DNA from: Pseudomonas sp. TH15
GTDB taxonomy: Bacteria > Pseudomonadota > Gammaproteobacteria > Pseudomonadales > Pseudomonadaceae
Direction: 5' to 3'
Assembly: GCF_016651105.1 (NCBI RefSeq)
Contig: NZ_JAEKEL010000001.1
Span: 3,152,001 to 3,216,000, forward strand
Length of the DNA: 64,000 nt
Part shown: piece after piece, positions 55,501-64,000 of the stretch
Numbering within the stretch: position 1 is the stretch's first letter
How the letters are laid out: the number at the start of each line of letters is the position of its first letter
Program-made: the position numbers and the translations under genes
The notes under the pieces: generated by a model
Databases searched by the model: none
Told to the model about the DNA's origin: nothing
What the model saw: the letters and a program-made list of their open reading frames with translations, nothing else

Positions 55501-55759
55501 GCGTACGGAGGTCTTGCGCAGCCTGTACGTGGATCTGCGCAGGCTCGACGAATTGCGCGAGGCACCCGACTGCGGTGGGTTACGCGATCTGGCGCATCAC
55601 ATCAAGGGCGGTGCACAAATGGTCGGCGCGGCACGGGTAGTGTCTGCATGCGCCGACCTCGAACAGGCTTGCCGGGATGGTGAAGGTGTCGCGCTGGTCA
55701 TGAGCGTCGATGCATTGCGCGAGGTCATGCAGGGTCTCGCGCAACGTCTTCAGGCCTGA
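52541..55759 (+). CDS. BvgS/EvgS-type hybrid sensor histidine kinase
   Basis: 1072 residues in the inner membrane. Signal segment (1-20), two tandem periplasmic substrate-binding-like (Venus flytrap) domains (about 60-275 and 285-500), one membrane helix (about 527-551), a short coiled coil, HisKA with His591 in [10 protein letters not shown], HATPase ([26 protein letters not shown]), receiver with Asp881 in LITDCNMP, and an Hpt domain with His1019 in LAHHIKGGA. No PAS domain is obvious between the helix and HisKA, unlike BvgS itself. It would pass phosphate His-Asp-His-Asp to the adjacent regulator. The ligand cannot be told from sequence. Confidence 0.93.
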   Translation: MGFWRWALILLATCGLTATAGETPKILEILTRTPLENVQLRLDGADRYWLRMHPVLRMGVSGTDYPPFELTRNQHQLEGLSADYADLLAQLLGVRVEVLRYSDRAAAIAALKRGGLDVLATSNNFELADPELMLSRAYAEDQPMLVTRVGEAPLTDLAGKRLAMAEDYLPLRTVQAFYPQTVIQRYPSDMDALGAVAFGGVDVYLGSLISASHQININYRNDVLLAGPSGLDANPFGFALRRADVRLKRIIDKALVSIPMDQRQIIEQRWSAGRADMAEHSRVQLSEGEQRWLDSHPRVRVGANEDFAPLSFFDADGRLTGLAAQLLNLISQRSGMTFDIIRGNSLSRQIEQLTAGELDVLPVITPSNELENELHFTRAYLINPFVIVKATTAGSPSNLDELAGKRLAIYRAHPLRAYLAEHAPQVRLIEVKSPAMGMKMVVNGQAEAALSSLVGARYLIARQYREHLLIATTVGDQPARIVLATSPQAPELTSILNKALLSISPQEMDELVARWSNNEVVDDSYWLRHRQALLQGFAAAGALLLLALAWIGWQRRQIRQRQLWLQQLQEAKDAADDANRAKTTFLATMSHEIRTPMNALIGMLELALKRSEEGVTDRFAIEVASSSAQQLLVLIGDILDIARIESGHLSLAPERANLHDQVLSICRVFEGLARQKRLHWHIELDARSDVDVLIDPTRFKQVLSNLLSNAIKFTETGEVSLQLRVSTTETAQLAVSVAIEDSGIGISAQDQQRLFSPFVQAGGHSQVARSGSGLGLVISRSLCEMMGGELRLDSKPGLGTRVFVSLEMPLLEAGVRNAALAPQVSLPRRALRILVVDDQPVNRLLLGWQLSELGHRTVDTEDGEQGLALWREQPFDVLITDCNMPRRNGYELAQEIRRMEAQAGSAPCLILGFTANAMVEERVRCLAAGMDDCLFKPIRLEDLSQALSRANPVDNEVGELCVTALKDLDLSALEQLAGDDRAMIDQLRTEVLRSLYVDLRRLDELREAPDCGGLRDLAHHIKGGAQMVGAARVVSACADLEQACRDGEGVALVMSVDALREVMQGLAQRLQA

Positions 55760-55763
55760 ACAA

Positions 55764-56567
55764 TCAATCCCAGTGCGGGGCAATGCCTTTGGGGCTGGTC
55801 AATCGATGGCCGCGATCGAGGCCGGCGATCAGCGCCATGTCGGCCTCACTCAGGGTCAGTGCGCAGGCTTGCAGGTTGCTTTCCAGGTTGGCGCGTTTGG
55901 TCGACGACGGGATCACCGCGTAGCCCAATTGCATGGCCCAGGCCAGGGTGACCTGTGCCGGTGTGGCTTGCAGGCGCTCGGCGATCTGCTGGATCACCGG
56001 GTCCTTGAGCACTTCGCCGTAGGCCAGGGTCATGTAGGAAGTGATCTGGATGCCTTGGCTTTGGGCGAGTTCGACGACCTTGCGGTTTTGCAGGTACGGG
56101 TGCAGCTCGATCTGGTTGGTGGCGATGTTTTCAGCGCCGACCGCCGCGATGGCCTGCTTCATCAGATCCACAGTGAAGTTGGACACACCGATCTGGCGGG
56201 TCAGGCCCAGCTTCTTGGCTTCGAGCAGTGCGCCCATGAATTCTGCCACCGGCACCTGGTTTTCCGGCGATGGCCAGTGAATCAGCGTCAGGTCCAGGTA
56301 ATCAGTCTGCAAGTTACGCAGGCTTTGTTTGAGGCTGTCGATCAGTCGATCCTTGGCGAAGTTGGCGACCCAGATCTTGCTGGTGATGAACAACTCATGA
56401 CGCGGGACGCCGCTGTCGGCGATGGCTTGGCCGACGTCGGCTTCGTTTTCGTAGATCTGCGCGGTATCGACGACCCGGTAGCCCAGTTCAAGACCGGTGC
56501 TCACCGAATCGATGACCACCTGACCTTGCAGGCGAAAGGTACCAAGACCGAATGCGGGAACAGACAT
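55764..56567 (-). CDS. dkgB: Aldo/keto reductase, 2,5-diketo-D-gluconate reductase B type
   Basis: 267 residues, equal to DkgB. NADPH-dependent cytosolic reductase. AKR motifs: [18 protein letters not shown] with the catalytic Tyr, FITSKIW with the Lys, LTLIHWPSP with the His, and the cofactor site [14 protein letters not shown] near the end. The start at 56567 has TGGAG six bases upstream; the longer frame to 56645 has no such site. Its stop lies four bases from the convergent kinase gene. Confidence 0.9.
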   Translation of the reverse strand: MSVPAFGLGTFRLQGQVVIDSVSTGLELGYRVVDTAQIYENEADVGQAIADSGVPRHELFITSKIWVANFAKDRLIDSLKQSLRNLQTDYLDLTLIHWPSPENQVPVAEFMGALLEAKKLGLTRQIGVSNFTVDLMKQAIAAVGAENIATNQIELHPYLQNRKVVELAQSQGIQITSYMTLAYGEVLKDPVIQQIAERLQATPAQVTLAWAMQLGYAVIPSSTKRANLESNLQACALTLSEADMALIAGLDRGHRLTSPKGIAPHWD

Positions 56568-56809
56568 TGATGACTCCAGGGTTGCAGTGGGAATGAGCAC
56601 GAGTATCCGCGCCGATGTCCTTGAGAAAAACCGCTGATAAGGCAAAGCAATGTTTACCGCAAGTCATGAATCTTTTGCAGAACTCAGAACCGGATCATGG
56701 CTGACTGTTCTCCTCATGGAACGCTGAGGGCGATTTTTGCGGTCTAGTGCATTAATGGTTGTGGATTTATGCTTAATCCATCGCGTCACTTACCCCATTG
56801 GAGACAACC

Positions 56810-57676
56810 TTGAAAAACATCATCGGTATCTACACCAGCCCGGGGGCGCATTGGGTCGGCGACGGTTTTCCGGTGCGTACGCTGTTTTCCTACGACATCC
56901 TGGGCAAGCACATCAGCCCGTTTCTGCTGCTTGATCACGCAGGTCCGGCTGAATTCACCCCGACTACCGAGCGTCGTGGCGTCGGCCAGCACCCGCACCG
57001 CGGTTTTGAAACCGTGACCATTGTCTATAACGGCGAGCTGGAACACCGCGACTCCAGCGGCGGCGGCGGCAAAATTGGCGCGGGCGATGTGCAATGGATG
57101 ACCGCCGCTTCGGGGATTATCCATGAGGAGTTCCACTCCGAAGGTTTCGCCAAAAGCGGCGGCACCCTGGAAATGGTTCAGTTGTGGGTTAACTTGCCGG
57201 CCAAGGACAAAATGGCCGATGCCGGTTACCAGACGATTCTCGATAGCGACATCCCGAGCATCCCGCTCAAGGACAGCGCCGGCAGCCTGCGCTTGATCGC
57301 CGGTGAGTTCGACGGCCACACCGGCCCGTCACGCACTTTTACGCCAATCGATGTCTGGGACCTGCGCCTCAATGGCGGCAAGTTGCTGACCCTGGATTTG
57401 CATGAGGGTCGCAACACCGCGCTGGTGGTGCTGCGCGGCACGGTGCAGGTCAATGGCCTGGAATGGGTGCGCGAAGGGCAATTGGCACTCTTCGAACGCG
57501 ACGGTGCTCAGCTCAGCCTGGAAGCCAATAATGACGCGGTGGTGTTGTTGCTCAGCGGCGAGCCCATCCACGAGCCGATCGTTGGCCATGGCCCGTTTGT
57601 GATGAACAGCGAACAGGAGATTCATCAGGCCTTTGCCGATTACCAGTCGGGCCGGTTCGGGCGGATGAGCGGCTGA
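56810..57676 (+). CDS. Pirin family protein
   Basis: 288 residues. Bicupin protein; bacterial pirins bind iron and some have quercetinase activity. N-terminal cupin metal motif: HPHRGFETVTIVYNGELEHRD, followed by the pirin signature ASGIIHEEFHSE. The start is a TTG at 56810, set by GGAGAC six bases upstream and by alignment to the family opening KNIIGIYTSPG; no suitable ATG exists. The 242 bases between dkgB and this gene hold the divergent promoters, with no clear operator. Confidence 0.9.
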   Translation: MKNIIGIYTSPGAHWVGDGFPVRTLFSYDILGKHISPFLLLDHAGPAEFTPTTERRGVGQHPHRGFETVTIVYNGELEHRDSSGGGGKIGAGDVQWMTAASGIIHEEFHSEGFAKSGGTLEMVQLWVNLPAKDKMADAGYQTILDSDIPSIPLKDSAGSLRLIAGEFDGHTGPSRTFTPIDVWDLRLNGGKLLTLDLHEGRNTALVVLRGTVQVNGLEWVREGQLALFERDGAQLSLEANNDAVVLLLSGEPIHEPIVGHGPFVMNSEQEIHQAFADYQSGRFGRMSG

Positions 57677-57699
57677 GTTCGGCAACAACGCAACACCCC

Positions 57700-57847
57700 T
57701 GTGGGAGCGGGACTGTGGCGAGGGGGCTTGCCCCCGTTGGGTCGCGAAGCGGCCCCGGCACTTCTAAATTCAACCGCATGCAATGGGTTTACGACTGCTT
57801 CGCAGCCGAACGGGGGCAAGCCCCCTCGCCACAGTCCCGCTCCCACA
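57700..57847. repeat. Large REPIN between pirin and mscS genes
   Basis: 148-base inverted structure: outer arms tgtgggagcgggactgtggc and complement, inner arms around gggggcttgccccc. Confidence 0.85.
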
Positions 57848-57941
57848 TTGGTTTTTGCGTTGTTCTCACAGCAACAATTGCTCCTACACTGTGCCCAATC
57901 CGTGCGATCTTCACGTCATTGGCCCTTGCTGGAGTTGCTTG

Positions 57942-59384
57942 ATGCTGTCACTGCTCACCGATCACCCGTTGCTCATCGCATTGGTCCTGATCCTGATTGA
58001 TCTGGGTCTATGGCGTTTGATCAGCACCAACGGCAGCAACTGGAAACTGGTCGTGCGCCTGGTGATTTTCTCGTTGTTCAGCGTTTTGTTGTTCAACGAA
58101 GGCCTGAACCCGATGGAGCCGGCGCCCTGGGCCGACAACGTAGCGCTGCACCTGGCCGCCACCGGTTTGCAGATCGGCTGGTGGCTGTTCGGTGCGCGAA
58201 CCCTGACGGTGCTGATCGGTGCGGTGATGATGCAACGGGTCGGGCACACCGGGCGTTTGCTTCAGGATCTGCTCGGCGCGGTGATTTTCCTGATCGCGAT
58301 CATCGCGGCCATGGCCTACGTGCTCGACCTGCCGGTCAAAGGCGTACTGGCCACCTCCGGCGCGGTGGCGATCATCGTCGGCCTGGCGCTGCAAAGCACC
58401 CTCAGCGATGTGTTCTCCGGCATCGTGCTGAACACCACCAAGCCTTATCAAATCGATGACTGGATTTCCATCGACGGCACCGAAGGCAAGGTCACCGACA
58501 TCGACTGGCGCGCCACGCGGATGCAAACTTCCCAGGGCAGCATGGCGGTGATTCCCAACTCGCTGGCGGCCAAGGCCAAGATCATCAACTTCAGCCGCCC
58601 GAGCGATATTTTTGGCGTGTCTATCAGCCTGCAACTGAGCCCCCACGCCCGCCCGCACACGGTGATCGAAGCGCTGGAGCGAGCCATGCAGGGCTGTCGC
58701 TTTCTGCTCAATAAGCCGGCGCCATGCGTGGCGTTGAAAAGCTCCAGCAGCAGCGGCGTGGAGTATGAAATCAGCGGTTTTGTGGTGTCCATGGACCAGA
58801 AACGCATGGTCCGCAATCAACTGTTCGACCTAGCGTTCCGGCACCTGCAGGCCTCGGGCGTCAGCCTGTTGTCGAGCGTCGAACCCAACGCGCCCGCCAG
58901 CCTGTCGCGGCCACGGGCACTGCTGGAAAGCTCGAGCATTTTCTCCACCCTGCGCCAGGAAGAGAAAGAAACCTTCAGCCAGAACATGACACTGCAAACC
59001 TTCCGCGCCGGGGAAATGATCCTGGCGGGCGGCGAGGTCAGCGATCACCTGTTCATCATCGAATCCGGCGTGGTCTCGGTGGCCCTGAGCCGCGCCGGGG
59101 TCAAGTTCGAGGCCGGGCGCATGGGGCCGGGGGAGGTGATCGGCGAGGCCGGGATCCTTTCGGACGAATCCGTACCGGCGGACTTTTCGGCCAAGACCTT
59201 TTGCGCGTTGTATCGCATCGAGAAGGAATACCTCAAGCCGTGCCTCGATGCTCGGCATGACATCAGCGAAGCGATGAAGGCGCTGCTCGATTATCGTCTG
59301 CACACCGCACAGGCGCTGACCCGGGAAGTGCCGACAGTGGTGGAGAAAAAAGGCTTCCTGCAATGGTTGCGCAGTCGCGCCTGA
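57942..59384 (+). CDS. MscS-type mechanosensitive channel with cNMP-binding domain
   Basis: 480 residues. Four N-terminal membrane helices are visible (1-190), the last being the pore-type helix GVLATSGAVAIIVGLALQS. The MscS beta-domain follows (DVFSGIVLNTTKPYQIDDWI, IPNSLAAKAKIINFSRP), and from about residue 340 a CRP/FNR-like cyclic-nucleotide domain (FRAGEMILAGGEVSDHLFII, then GPGEVIGEAGILSDE). This fusion is known from cyanobacteria and proteobacteria. The ATG at 57942 follows GGAG; the longer frame starts inside the REPIN. Confidence 0.9.
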   Translation: MLSLLTDHPLLIALVLILIDLGLWRLISTNGSNWKLVVRLVIFSLFSVLLFNEGLNPMEPAPWADNVALHLAATGLQIGWWLFGARTLTVLIGAVMMQRVGHTGRLLQDLLGAVIFLIAIIAAMAYVLDLPVKGVLATSGAVAIIVGLALQSTLSDVFSGIVLNTTKPYQIDDWISIDGTEGKVTDIDWRATRMQTSQGSMAVIPNSLAAKAKIINFSRPSDIFGVSISLQLSPHARPHTVIEALERAMQGCRFLLNKPAPCVALKSSSSSGVEYEISGFVVSMDQKRMVRNQLFDLAFRHLQASGVSLLSSVEPNAPASLSRPRALLESSSIFSTLRQEEKETFSQNMTLQTFRAGEMILAGGEVSDHLFIIESGVVSVALSRAGVKFEAGRMGPGEVIGEAGILSDESVPADFSAKTFCALYRIEKEYLKPCLDARHDISEAMKALLDYRLHTAQALTREVPTVVEKKGFLQWLRSRA

Positions 59385-59395
59385 ACACCTTGGCG

Positions 59396-59977
59396 TTACG
59401 CGTAAGCAGCGAGCTTCTGTTCCAGGTGGCGGCGCACTTGCGGCCACTCATCATCAATGATGCTGAACCGCACCGAGTTGCGTTTGCGTCCGTCCGGCAT
59501 GATCCGCTCGTGGCGCACGATGCCTTCCTGTTGTGCGCCCAGCCTGAGGATCGCGTTGCGGGATTTCTGGTTGTTTTCGTCGGTGGTGAATTGCACCCGA
59601 ACGCAATCGAGCACTTCGAAGGCATGGCGCAGCATCAGGTACTTGGCTTCGGTGTTGACGAAGGTTTTCTGCCAACTGGCGCCGATCCAGCTACTGCCGA
59701 TTTCGAGCTTGCGGTTGAGCCGGTCGACTTTCCAGAAGCGTGTCGAGCCGATGACCTTGCCCGTGTCCTTGAGCACAATGACGAACGGCAGGACGCTGCC
59801 GGCGTCGCGTCCGTCGAGGGCTTTTTTGAGGTAGCTGTCGACGGTGGTCGAGGAGGGCACGATGGTGACTGTCAGGTTCCACAGTTCGCCATCTGCGGCG
59901 GCGCGCACCAGCGCTTCGGCATCGGTGTATTGAAGCGGGCGCAGAAGGATGCGCTGACCTTGCAGTGTGGTTTGCAT
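59396..59977 (-). CDS. GNAT family N-acetyltransferase (RimJ/RimL type)
   Basis: 193 residues. Opening LQGQRILLRPLQYTDAEALV and the acetyl-CoA region KYLMLRHAFEVLDCVRVQFTT with NQKSRNAILRLGAQQEGIVR are typical of RimJ/RimL-type acetyltransferases, which modify ribosomal proteins or small molecules. The substrate is not predictable. Convergent with the mscS gene (11 bases). Confidence 0.85.
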   Translation of the reverse strand: MQTTLQGQRILLRPLQYTDAEALVRAAADGELWNLTVTIVPSSTTVDSYLKKALDGRDAGSVLPFVIVLKDTGKVIGSTRFWKVDRLNRKLEIGSSWIGASWQKTFVNTEAKYLMLRHAFEVLDCVRVQFTTDENNQKSRNAILRLGAQQEGIVRHERIMPDGRKRNSVRFSIIDDEWPQVRRHLEQKLAAYA

Positions 59978-60106
59978 GGGATTCAGGTCTCGGCAGAGCA
60001 GGCGAATGGCGAGCGCCTATTACGCCGCAGCAGGCTGATCCGATGCAACCGCCACGATGTTCACGAGGTCACAATTTTCACAGCCCATGGGCAGGAGCCT
60101 CAGCCG

Positions 60107-60901
60107 ATGAAAAATTTGCGAATCGCGACGTTCAACGTCAACGGCTTGCGTGCGCGGTTGCCAAGCCTGCTGGCCTGGCTGACGCGAGAACAACCCGACA
60201 TCGTCTGCTTGCAAGAGCTCAAATCAGTCGACAGTGCTTTCCCCGCCGCGGAGCTGGAAGCGGCCGGGTACGGTGCGATCTGGCACGGCCAGTCCTCGTG
60301 GAATGGCGTGGCGATCCTGGCCCGGGATGCGCAGCCGCTGGAGAGTCGGCGCGGCCTGCCGGGAGACGAAAGCGACACCCAGAGTCGCTACCTCGAAGCG
60401 GCGGTTCACGGGGTGCTGGTGGGGTGCCTGTACTTGCCCAATGGCAACCCGCAGCCGGGGCCGAAGTTCGATTACAAACTGGCGTGGTTCGAACGCCTGA
60501 TCAGTTATGCACAGGCGCTTCAGGGCAGCGAGCATCCGGTGGTGCTGGCCGGCGACTACAACGTGGTGCCCACTGACCTGGACATCTACAACACACGCTC
60601 CTGGCTCAAGGACGCGCTGCTGCAACCCGAGAGTCGCGAGTGTTATCAGCGACTGCTGGATCAGGGCTGGACCGATTCCCTGCGTCATCTTTATCCCGAG
60701 GATCGTCTCTATACGTTCTGGGATTACTTCCGTCAGCACTGGCAGACAAACTCCGGCTTGCGCATTGATCATCTGCTGCTCAACCCGGCGCTGAGTCCGT
60801 ACCTGCAAGAGGCTGGCGTCGATGCCTGGGTGCGCAACGAGCCCCATGCCAGCGACCACGCGCCGACGTGGATTCGGCTGGGGGCGCGCAAGCGGCGTTG
60901 A
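60107..60901 (+). CDS. xthA: Exodeoxyribonuclease III
   Basis: 264 residues. Mg-dependent AP endonuclease and 3' exonuclease of base-excision repair. Motifs: RIATFNVNGLRAR, LQELKS with the metal Glu, GDYNVVPTDLD, and SDHAPTWI with the catalytic Asp-His. The ATG at 60107 starts the family alignment; the open frame extending back to 59363 is antisense to the acetyltransferase gene and is not real. Confidence 0.92.
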   Translation: MKNLRIATFNVNGLRARLPSLLAWLTREQPDIVCLQELKSVDSAFPAAELEAAGYGAIWHGQSSWNGVAILARDAQPLESRRGLPGDESDTQSRYLEAAVHGVLVGCLYLPNGNPQPGPKFDYKLAWFERLISYAQALQGSEHPVVLAGDYNVVPTDLDIYNTRSWLKDALLQPESRECYQRLLDQGWTDSLRHLYPEDRLYTFWDYFRQHWQTNSGLRIDHLLLNPALSPYLQEAGVDAWVRNEPHASDHAPTWIRLGARKRR

Positions 60902-61012
60902 TTTTTTGTGGACGGCGATTGGCGAAATCAATTGTCGGACAAAGTGCTTTATCCCTTATATATGGCGCCCATCGGCGGAGTGATCCGCGGCACCGTGCAT
61001 AAGGACCGAGCA

Positions 61013-61840
61013 ATGAGTGAGCCACGCCTGACGTATCTGAACCTATATTTGCAACGCTTGGGTTTCAGCGCTACCCCTGCGCCAACCCTGGAAACCCTGC
61101 GTCAACTTCAACTGCGCCACACCGGTGCTTTCCCGTTCGAGAACCTCACCACGTTATCGGGCGAGCCGGTACTGATCGATTTGCCTTCGGTCGAGCAAAA
61201 AGTCCTGCATCAGGGGCGCGGTGGTTACTGCTACGAACTGAACAGCTTGTTCCTGGCCTTGCTGCAGGACTTGGGTTTTAACGTTCGCGGTATCAGCGGT
61301 CGCGTAGTACTCGGCCAGCCCGAAGGCACGTGGACGGCGCGCACCCACCGCTTGAGCCTGGTGACCCTGGACGGCGTACGCTACATCAGCGACGTCGGCT
61401 TCGGCGGCATGGTGCCCACCGCGCCGCTGATGCTCGACACCCTCGACGAACAGCTCACGCCCCACGAGACGTATCGCATCGAACAGCATGAGGACGGCTA
61501 CACGCTGCGCGCCAACGTTGCCGGTGAGTGGCGGGCGATGTACGTCTTCGACCTGCAACGCCAGGAAGGCATCGATTACACCCTCGGCAACTGGTACGTC
61601 TCGACCCATCCAGATTCGCCGTTTAATAAGCGTTTGATGGTGTCGCTCACCGGGGAGGGGTGGCGGCGGACATTGAGCGACGGCAGTTTCACCATTCACC
61701 GGATTGGCAGCGAGAGCGAACGGCGTGAGGTGAGGGATGTGGATGAGGTGATTGAATTGCTGGCGCACGAGTTTGATCTTCGTGTGCCTGCCCAGCCCCA
61801 TGTTCGCCAGTCCCTGGCACGGATGCTTGTGCCGGCCTGA
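61013..61840 (+). CDS. nat: Arylamine N-acetyltransferase
   Basis: 275 residues. Transfers acetyl from acetyl-CoA to arylamines and hydrazines. The catalytic triad is visible: Cys73 in RGGYCYELN, His112 in ARTHRLSL and Asp127 in YISDVGFGG. AAGGA lies seven bases before the ATG. The 3' end lies two bases from the end of the repaired brnA on the other strand. Confidence 0.93.
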   Translation: MSEPRLTYLNLYLQRLGFSATPAPTLETLRQLQLRHTGAFPFENLTTLSGEPVLIDLPSVEQKVLHQGRGGYCYELNSLFLALLQDLGFNVRGISGRVVLGQPEGTWTARTHRLSLVTLDGVRYISDVGFGGMVPTAPLMLDTLDEQLTPHETYRIEQHEDGYTLRANVAGEWRAMYVFDLQRQEGIDYTLGNWYVSTHPDSPFNKRLMVSLTGEGWRRTLSDGSFTIHRIGSESERREVRDVDEVIELLAHEFDLRVPAQPHVRQSLARMLVPA

Positions 61841-61842
61841 GG

Positions 61843-62165
61843 CTAGGGTTTGGCGTCCGGCTCGAGCATCCGGCGAATCTCTCCGGCCGCTGCCGAGAGC
61901 TTTTTTCAAGGCTTTTGAGGTCGGTGGCGGTGAGGCCTGCTCCGAGTGGCGTCGGCTGTTCGTTCTGCTCCTGCTTGCCGGTGTCGAGCAGGACATGGCG
62001 CAGTGTGTTGTTAATCACTGTCTGATAACCAAACCCCTCGTTCTCCGCGAGGGAGCGAGCCGCCTCGATCACGGCATCATCGAGCATGATGGTGATGCGT
62101 GTTTTTCCTTTGCTGGAGGCAGCCGCCCCGCGCTTGGCGTTACTGAAGTCGTACTCGTCTTTCAT
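61843..62165 (-). CDS. brnA: BrnA-type antitoxin, frameshifted near the 3' end
   Basis: Ribbon-helix-helix antitoxin that binds BrnT and represses the operon. KGKTRITIMLDDAVIEAARS and GYQTVINNTLRHVLL are the BrnA DNA-binding core. The frame breaks at an A6 run (T6 at 61901-61906 on the plus strand). With seven bases the end becomes LEKKLSAAAGEIRRMLEPDA-KP and stops at 61843, giving 107 residues, as usual. As written, the frame runs on into nat on the opposite strand. The ATG at 62165 is set by AAGGAGG seven bases upstream, which is inside the toxin gene end. Confidence 0.85.
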
Positions 62166-62167
62166 GG

Positions 62168-62449
62168 TCATGCCTCCTTGTACTGACGGCGCTCGTTTTT
62201 GGTGGCGATGCGCGCGGAAATAATTCGAACGAAATTCGGGTCGCGCCAAGTGTAGGCAACCACCAGCAAACGACCTTTCGCATCCTGCCCCAGGATGATC
62301 CAGCGCTGCTCATCGTGATCGCAGTCCGGCAGCGTCAGGGCTCGCTCGTCATCGAATACCGACTCGGTATCCGCAAGGCTGACGCCTCGATGCTTGAGTT
62401 TGTTGGCCGCGTTCTTTGCCTTGTCGTACTGAATTTCGAATGGCTTCAT
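62168..62449 (-). CDS. brnT: BrnT-type toxin (RelE-like ribonuclease)
   Basis: 93 residues, the BrnT length. The start EIQYDKAKNAANKLKHRGVSLAD and the centre FDDERALTLPDCDHDEQRWIILGQ, then VVAYTWRDPNFVRIISARIATKNERRQY, are the family pattern. It is an RNase toxin that stops translation. The toxin gene comes first, as in known BrnTA operons; its stop is two bases from the antitoxin start. The upstream segment tatacatataaagtat is AT-rich with an ATAC/GTAT inverted pair and may be promoter and operator. Confidence 0.93.
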   Translation of the reverse strand: MKPFEIQYDKAKNAANKLKHRGVSLADTESVFDDERALTLPDCDHDEQRWIILGQDAKGRLLVVAYTWRDPNFVRIISARIATKNERRQYKEA

Positions 62450-62622
62450 TATGCATACTTTATATGTATAAAAAAGAGGGCATCCGTGCCGGCGGTCGCC
62501 ATGAACACTTCAGCGTAGTGGGGGTGGGCGTAGGCGCCGGAGGGGATGTGTTGCCGGATTTGTGGGGGATGGAAGCCGCGGGATAGAAGCTTGGGTGGCT
62601 ACCTATCCATAATCTGACTGAT

Positions 62623-62638
62623 GAGTTGTATACAACTC
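62623..62638. promoter_or_regulatory. Palindromic operator before the permease gene (GntR-like)
   Basis: Perfect 16-base palindrome GAGTTGTATACAACTC, 66 bases before the permease start. TTGTATACAA is a common FadR-subfamily GntR site; a related half (cttgcatacag) follows at about 62670. Confidence 0.55.
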
Positions 62639-62703
62639 TATAGACATTTGTCCTGAGTCTTGCATACAGTGTGCGCATAACAAAAACCAGGGAACCCCCC
62701 AAC

Positions 62704-64000
62704 CATGAAAACGCCCCATGTTTCACACCAACGGCCTGAGGATGAAAACCTTGGGATCGGCGCGAATATGGCTTACGGCCTGCAACACGTTCTGACCATG
62801 TACGGCGGCATCGTTGCGGTGCCATTGATCATTGGCCAGGCCGCCGGGCTCTCGCCGGCGGACATCGGTTTGTTGATTGCTGCATCTTTGTTTGCGGGGG
62901 GCTTGGCGACGTTGCTGCAGACCCTCGGGTTACCGTTTTTCGGTTGTCAGTTGCCGCTGGTTCAGGGCGTGTCGTTCTCCGGCGTCGCGACCATGGTGGC
63001 GATTGTCAGCAGTGGCGGGGAGGGTGGTTTTCAGTCGATTCTCGGGGCGGTCGTTGCCGCGTCGTTGATCGGTTTACTGATCACGCCGGTGTTCTCGCGA
63101 ATTACCAAGTTCTTCCCGCCGCTGGTCACCGGCATCGTCATCACCACCATCGGCCTGACGCTGATGCCGGTGGCCGCCCGCTGGGCCATGGGCGGCAACA
63201 GTCATGCGCCGGACTTCGGCAGCATGGCAAATATCGGTCTGGCGGCGGTGACACTGGTGCTGGTATTGCTGCTGAGTAAAATCGGTAGCGCGACCATCTC
63301 CCGATTGTCGATCCTGTTGGCCATGGTCATCGGCACCGTGATCGCCGTATTTCTCGGCATGGCTGACTTCTCGTCCGTCGCCCAAGGCCCGATGTTTGGC
63401 TTTCCGGCGCCGTTCCACTTCGGCATGCCGACCTTCCACTTTGCCGCGATCCTGTCGATGTGCATCGTGATCATGGTGACCCTGGTTGAAACCTCCGCCG
63501 ACATCCTCGCCGTGGGCGAAATCATCGGCACCAAGGTTGACTCCAAACGTCTGGGCAATGGCCTGCGCGCCGACATGTTGTCGAGCATGATCGCGCCGAT
63601 CTTCGGTTCCTTCACCCAGAGTGCGTTCGCCCAGAACGTTGGCCTGGTGGCGGTGACCGGCATCAAGAGCCGCTTCGTGGTGGCCACTGGCGGTGTGTTC
63701 CTGGTGATCCTCGGCCTGTTGCCGTTCATGGGCCGGGTCATCGCCGCCGTGCCGACCTCGGTACTCGGCGGCGCCGGTATCGTGTTGTTCGGCACCGTGG
63801 CCGCCAGCGGCATTCGTACGCTGTCCAAGGTCGACTACCGCAACAACGTCAACCTGATCATCGTCGCCACCTCAATCGGCTTCGGCATGATCCCCATCGC
63901 CGCACCGAACTTCTACGATCACTTCCCGAGCTGGTTTGCGACGATCTTCCATTCGGGCATCAGTTCGTCGGCGATCATGGCCATTGTGCTGAACCTGACC
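62704..64000 (+). CDS. NCS2-family purine permease (xanthine/uracil type), 3'-partial
   Basis: 432 codons visible, running off the window. Inner-membrane nucleobase:cation symporter. The first helix region is GLQHVLTMYGGIVAVPLIIG, the classic NCS2 start with the conserved QH; FGCQLPLVQGVSFSG, the conserved TLVETSADILAVGEI and FGSFTQSAFAQNVGLVAVTGIKSR follow, placing it in the xanthine/urate (nucleobase-ascorbate) clade. The ATG at 62704 is weakly supported by AGGGAA. The upstream palindrome suggests control by a GntR-type regulator. Confidence 0.92.

Noticed and set aside
25713..57847. CRISPR-like impression from repeated short palindromes
   Set aside because: The repeats are scattered, inverted and differ in spacing; they are REP/REPIN elements, not regularly spaced direct repeats, and no cas gene is present.
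62460..62825. 121-codon minus-strand frame upstream of the permease
   Set aside because: No family match, no ribosome site, and it covers the palindrome and the start of the permease gene.

Overview
The window looks like a chromosomal segment of a fluorescent Pseudomonas, P. fluorescens group. It is GC-rich, carries the conserved pyoverdine gene order (NRPS - fpvA - pvdE - pvdO - pvdN - pvdM - pvdP - opmQ - pvdT - pvdR - fpvI - pvdA), and is dotted with the REP/REPIN elements typical of that group. No rRNA, tRNA or CRISPR was seen.

Positions 1-25.7 kb hold two large pyoverdine peptide synthetases on the plus strand and an HSL-type alpha/beta hydrolase. The first synthetase enters from outside the window. 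Its visible part reads (E)-C-A-T-C-A-T-E-C-A-T, with adenylation pockets predicted for Lys, D-Ser and Thr. The second reads (C-A-T-E)x3, with one Ala/Gly-type pocket and two similar acidic pockets that may select an ornithine-derived residue. Neither has a thioesterase domain, so the chain must finish on a protein encoded elsewhere.

Positions 25.7-29.8 kb form a lower-GC island between the convergent NRPS operon and fpvA. It encodes a full-length S-type pyocin with a colicin E9-like HNH DNase domain, its cognate immunity gene (stop codon abutting start codon), two further immunity genes of the same subfamily, a frameshifted immunity gene of a second subfamily, and a 49-codon stub of another HNH DNase domain. 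The ferripyoverdine receptor gene fpvA comes next. Known pyocins S2, S3 and S4 enter cells through FpvA-type receptors, so this neighbourhood is the most interesting feature of the window.

Positions 29.8-46.5 kb carry uptake, export, periplasmic maturation and regulation of pyoverdine: fpvA, pvdE, pvdO, pvdN, pvdM, pvdP, opmQ-pvdT-pvdR, fpvI and pvdA. Five iron-starvation (PvdS) boxes of the exact form TAAAT-N16-CGT stand before pvdE, pvdM, pvdP, pvdR and pvdA. pvdF and fpvR, which sit in this cluster in P. aeruginosa PAO1, are missing here.

Positions 46.5-64 kb hold general genes: mgtA and mgtC (magnesium), two tandem receiver-like proteins without a phospho-acceptor Asp followed by a BvgA/EvgA-type regulator and a BvgS/EvgS-type hybrid kinase, dkgB, a pirin, an MscS channel with a cNMP-binding domain, a GNAT acetyltransferase, exonuclease III, arylamine N-acetyltransferase, a BrnT/BrnA toxin-antitoxin pair, and a purine-type NCS2 permease running off the end.

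Seven reading-frame breaks interrupt otherwise well-conserved genes: NRPS twice, pvdO, pvdN, pvdM, one immunity gene and brnA. Five are single-base length changes in homopolymers, so assembly errors are the leading explanation. True decay of pyoverdine synthesis with the receptor kept is the alternative.
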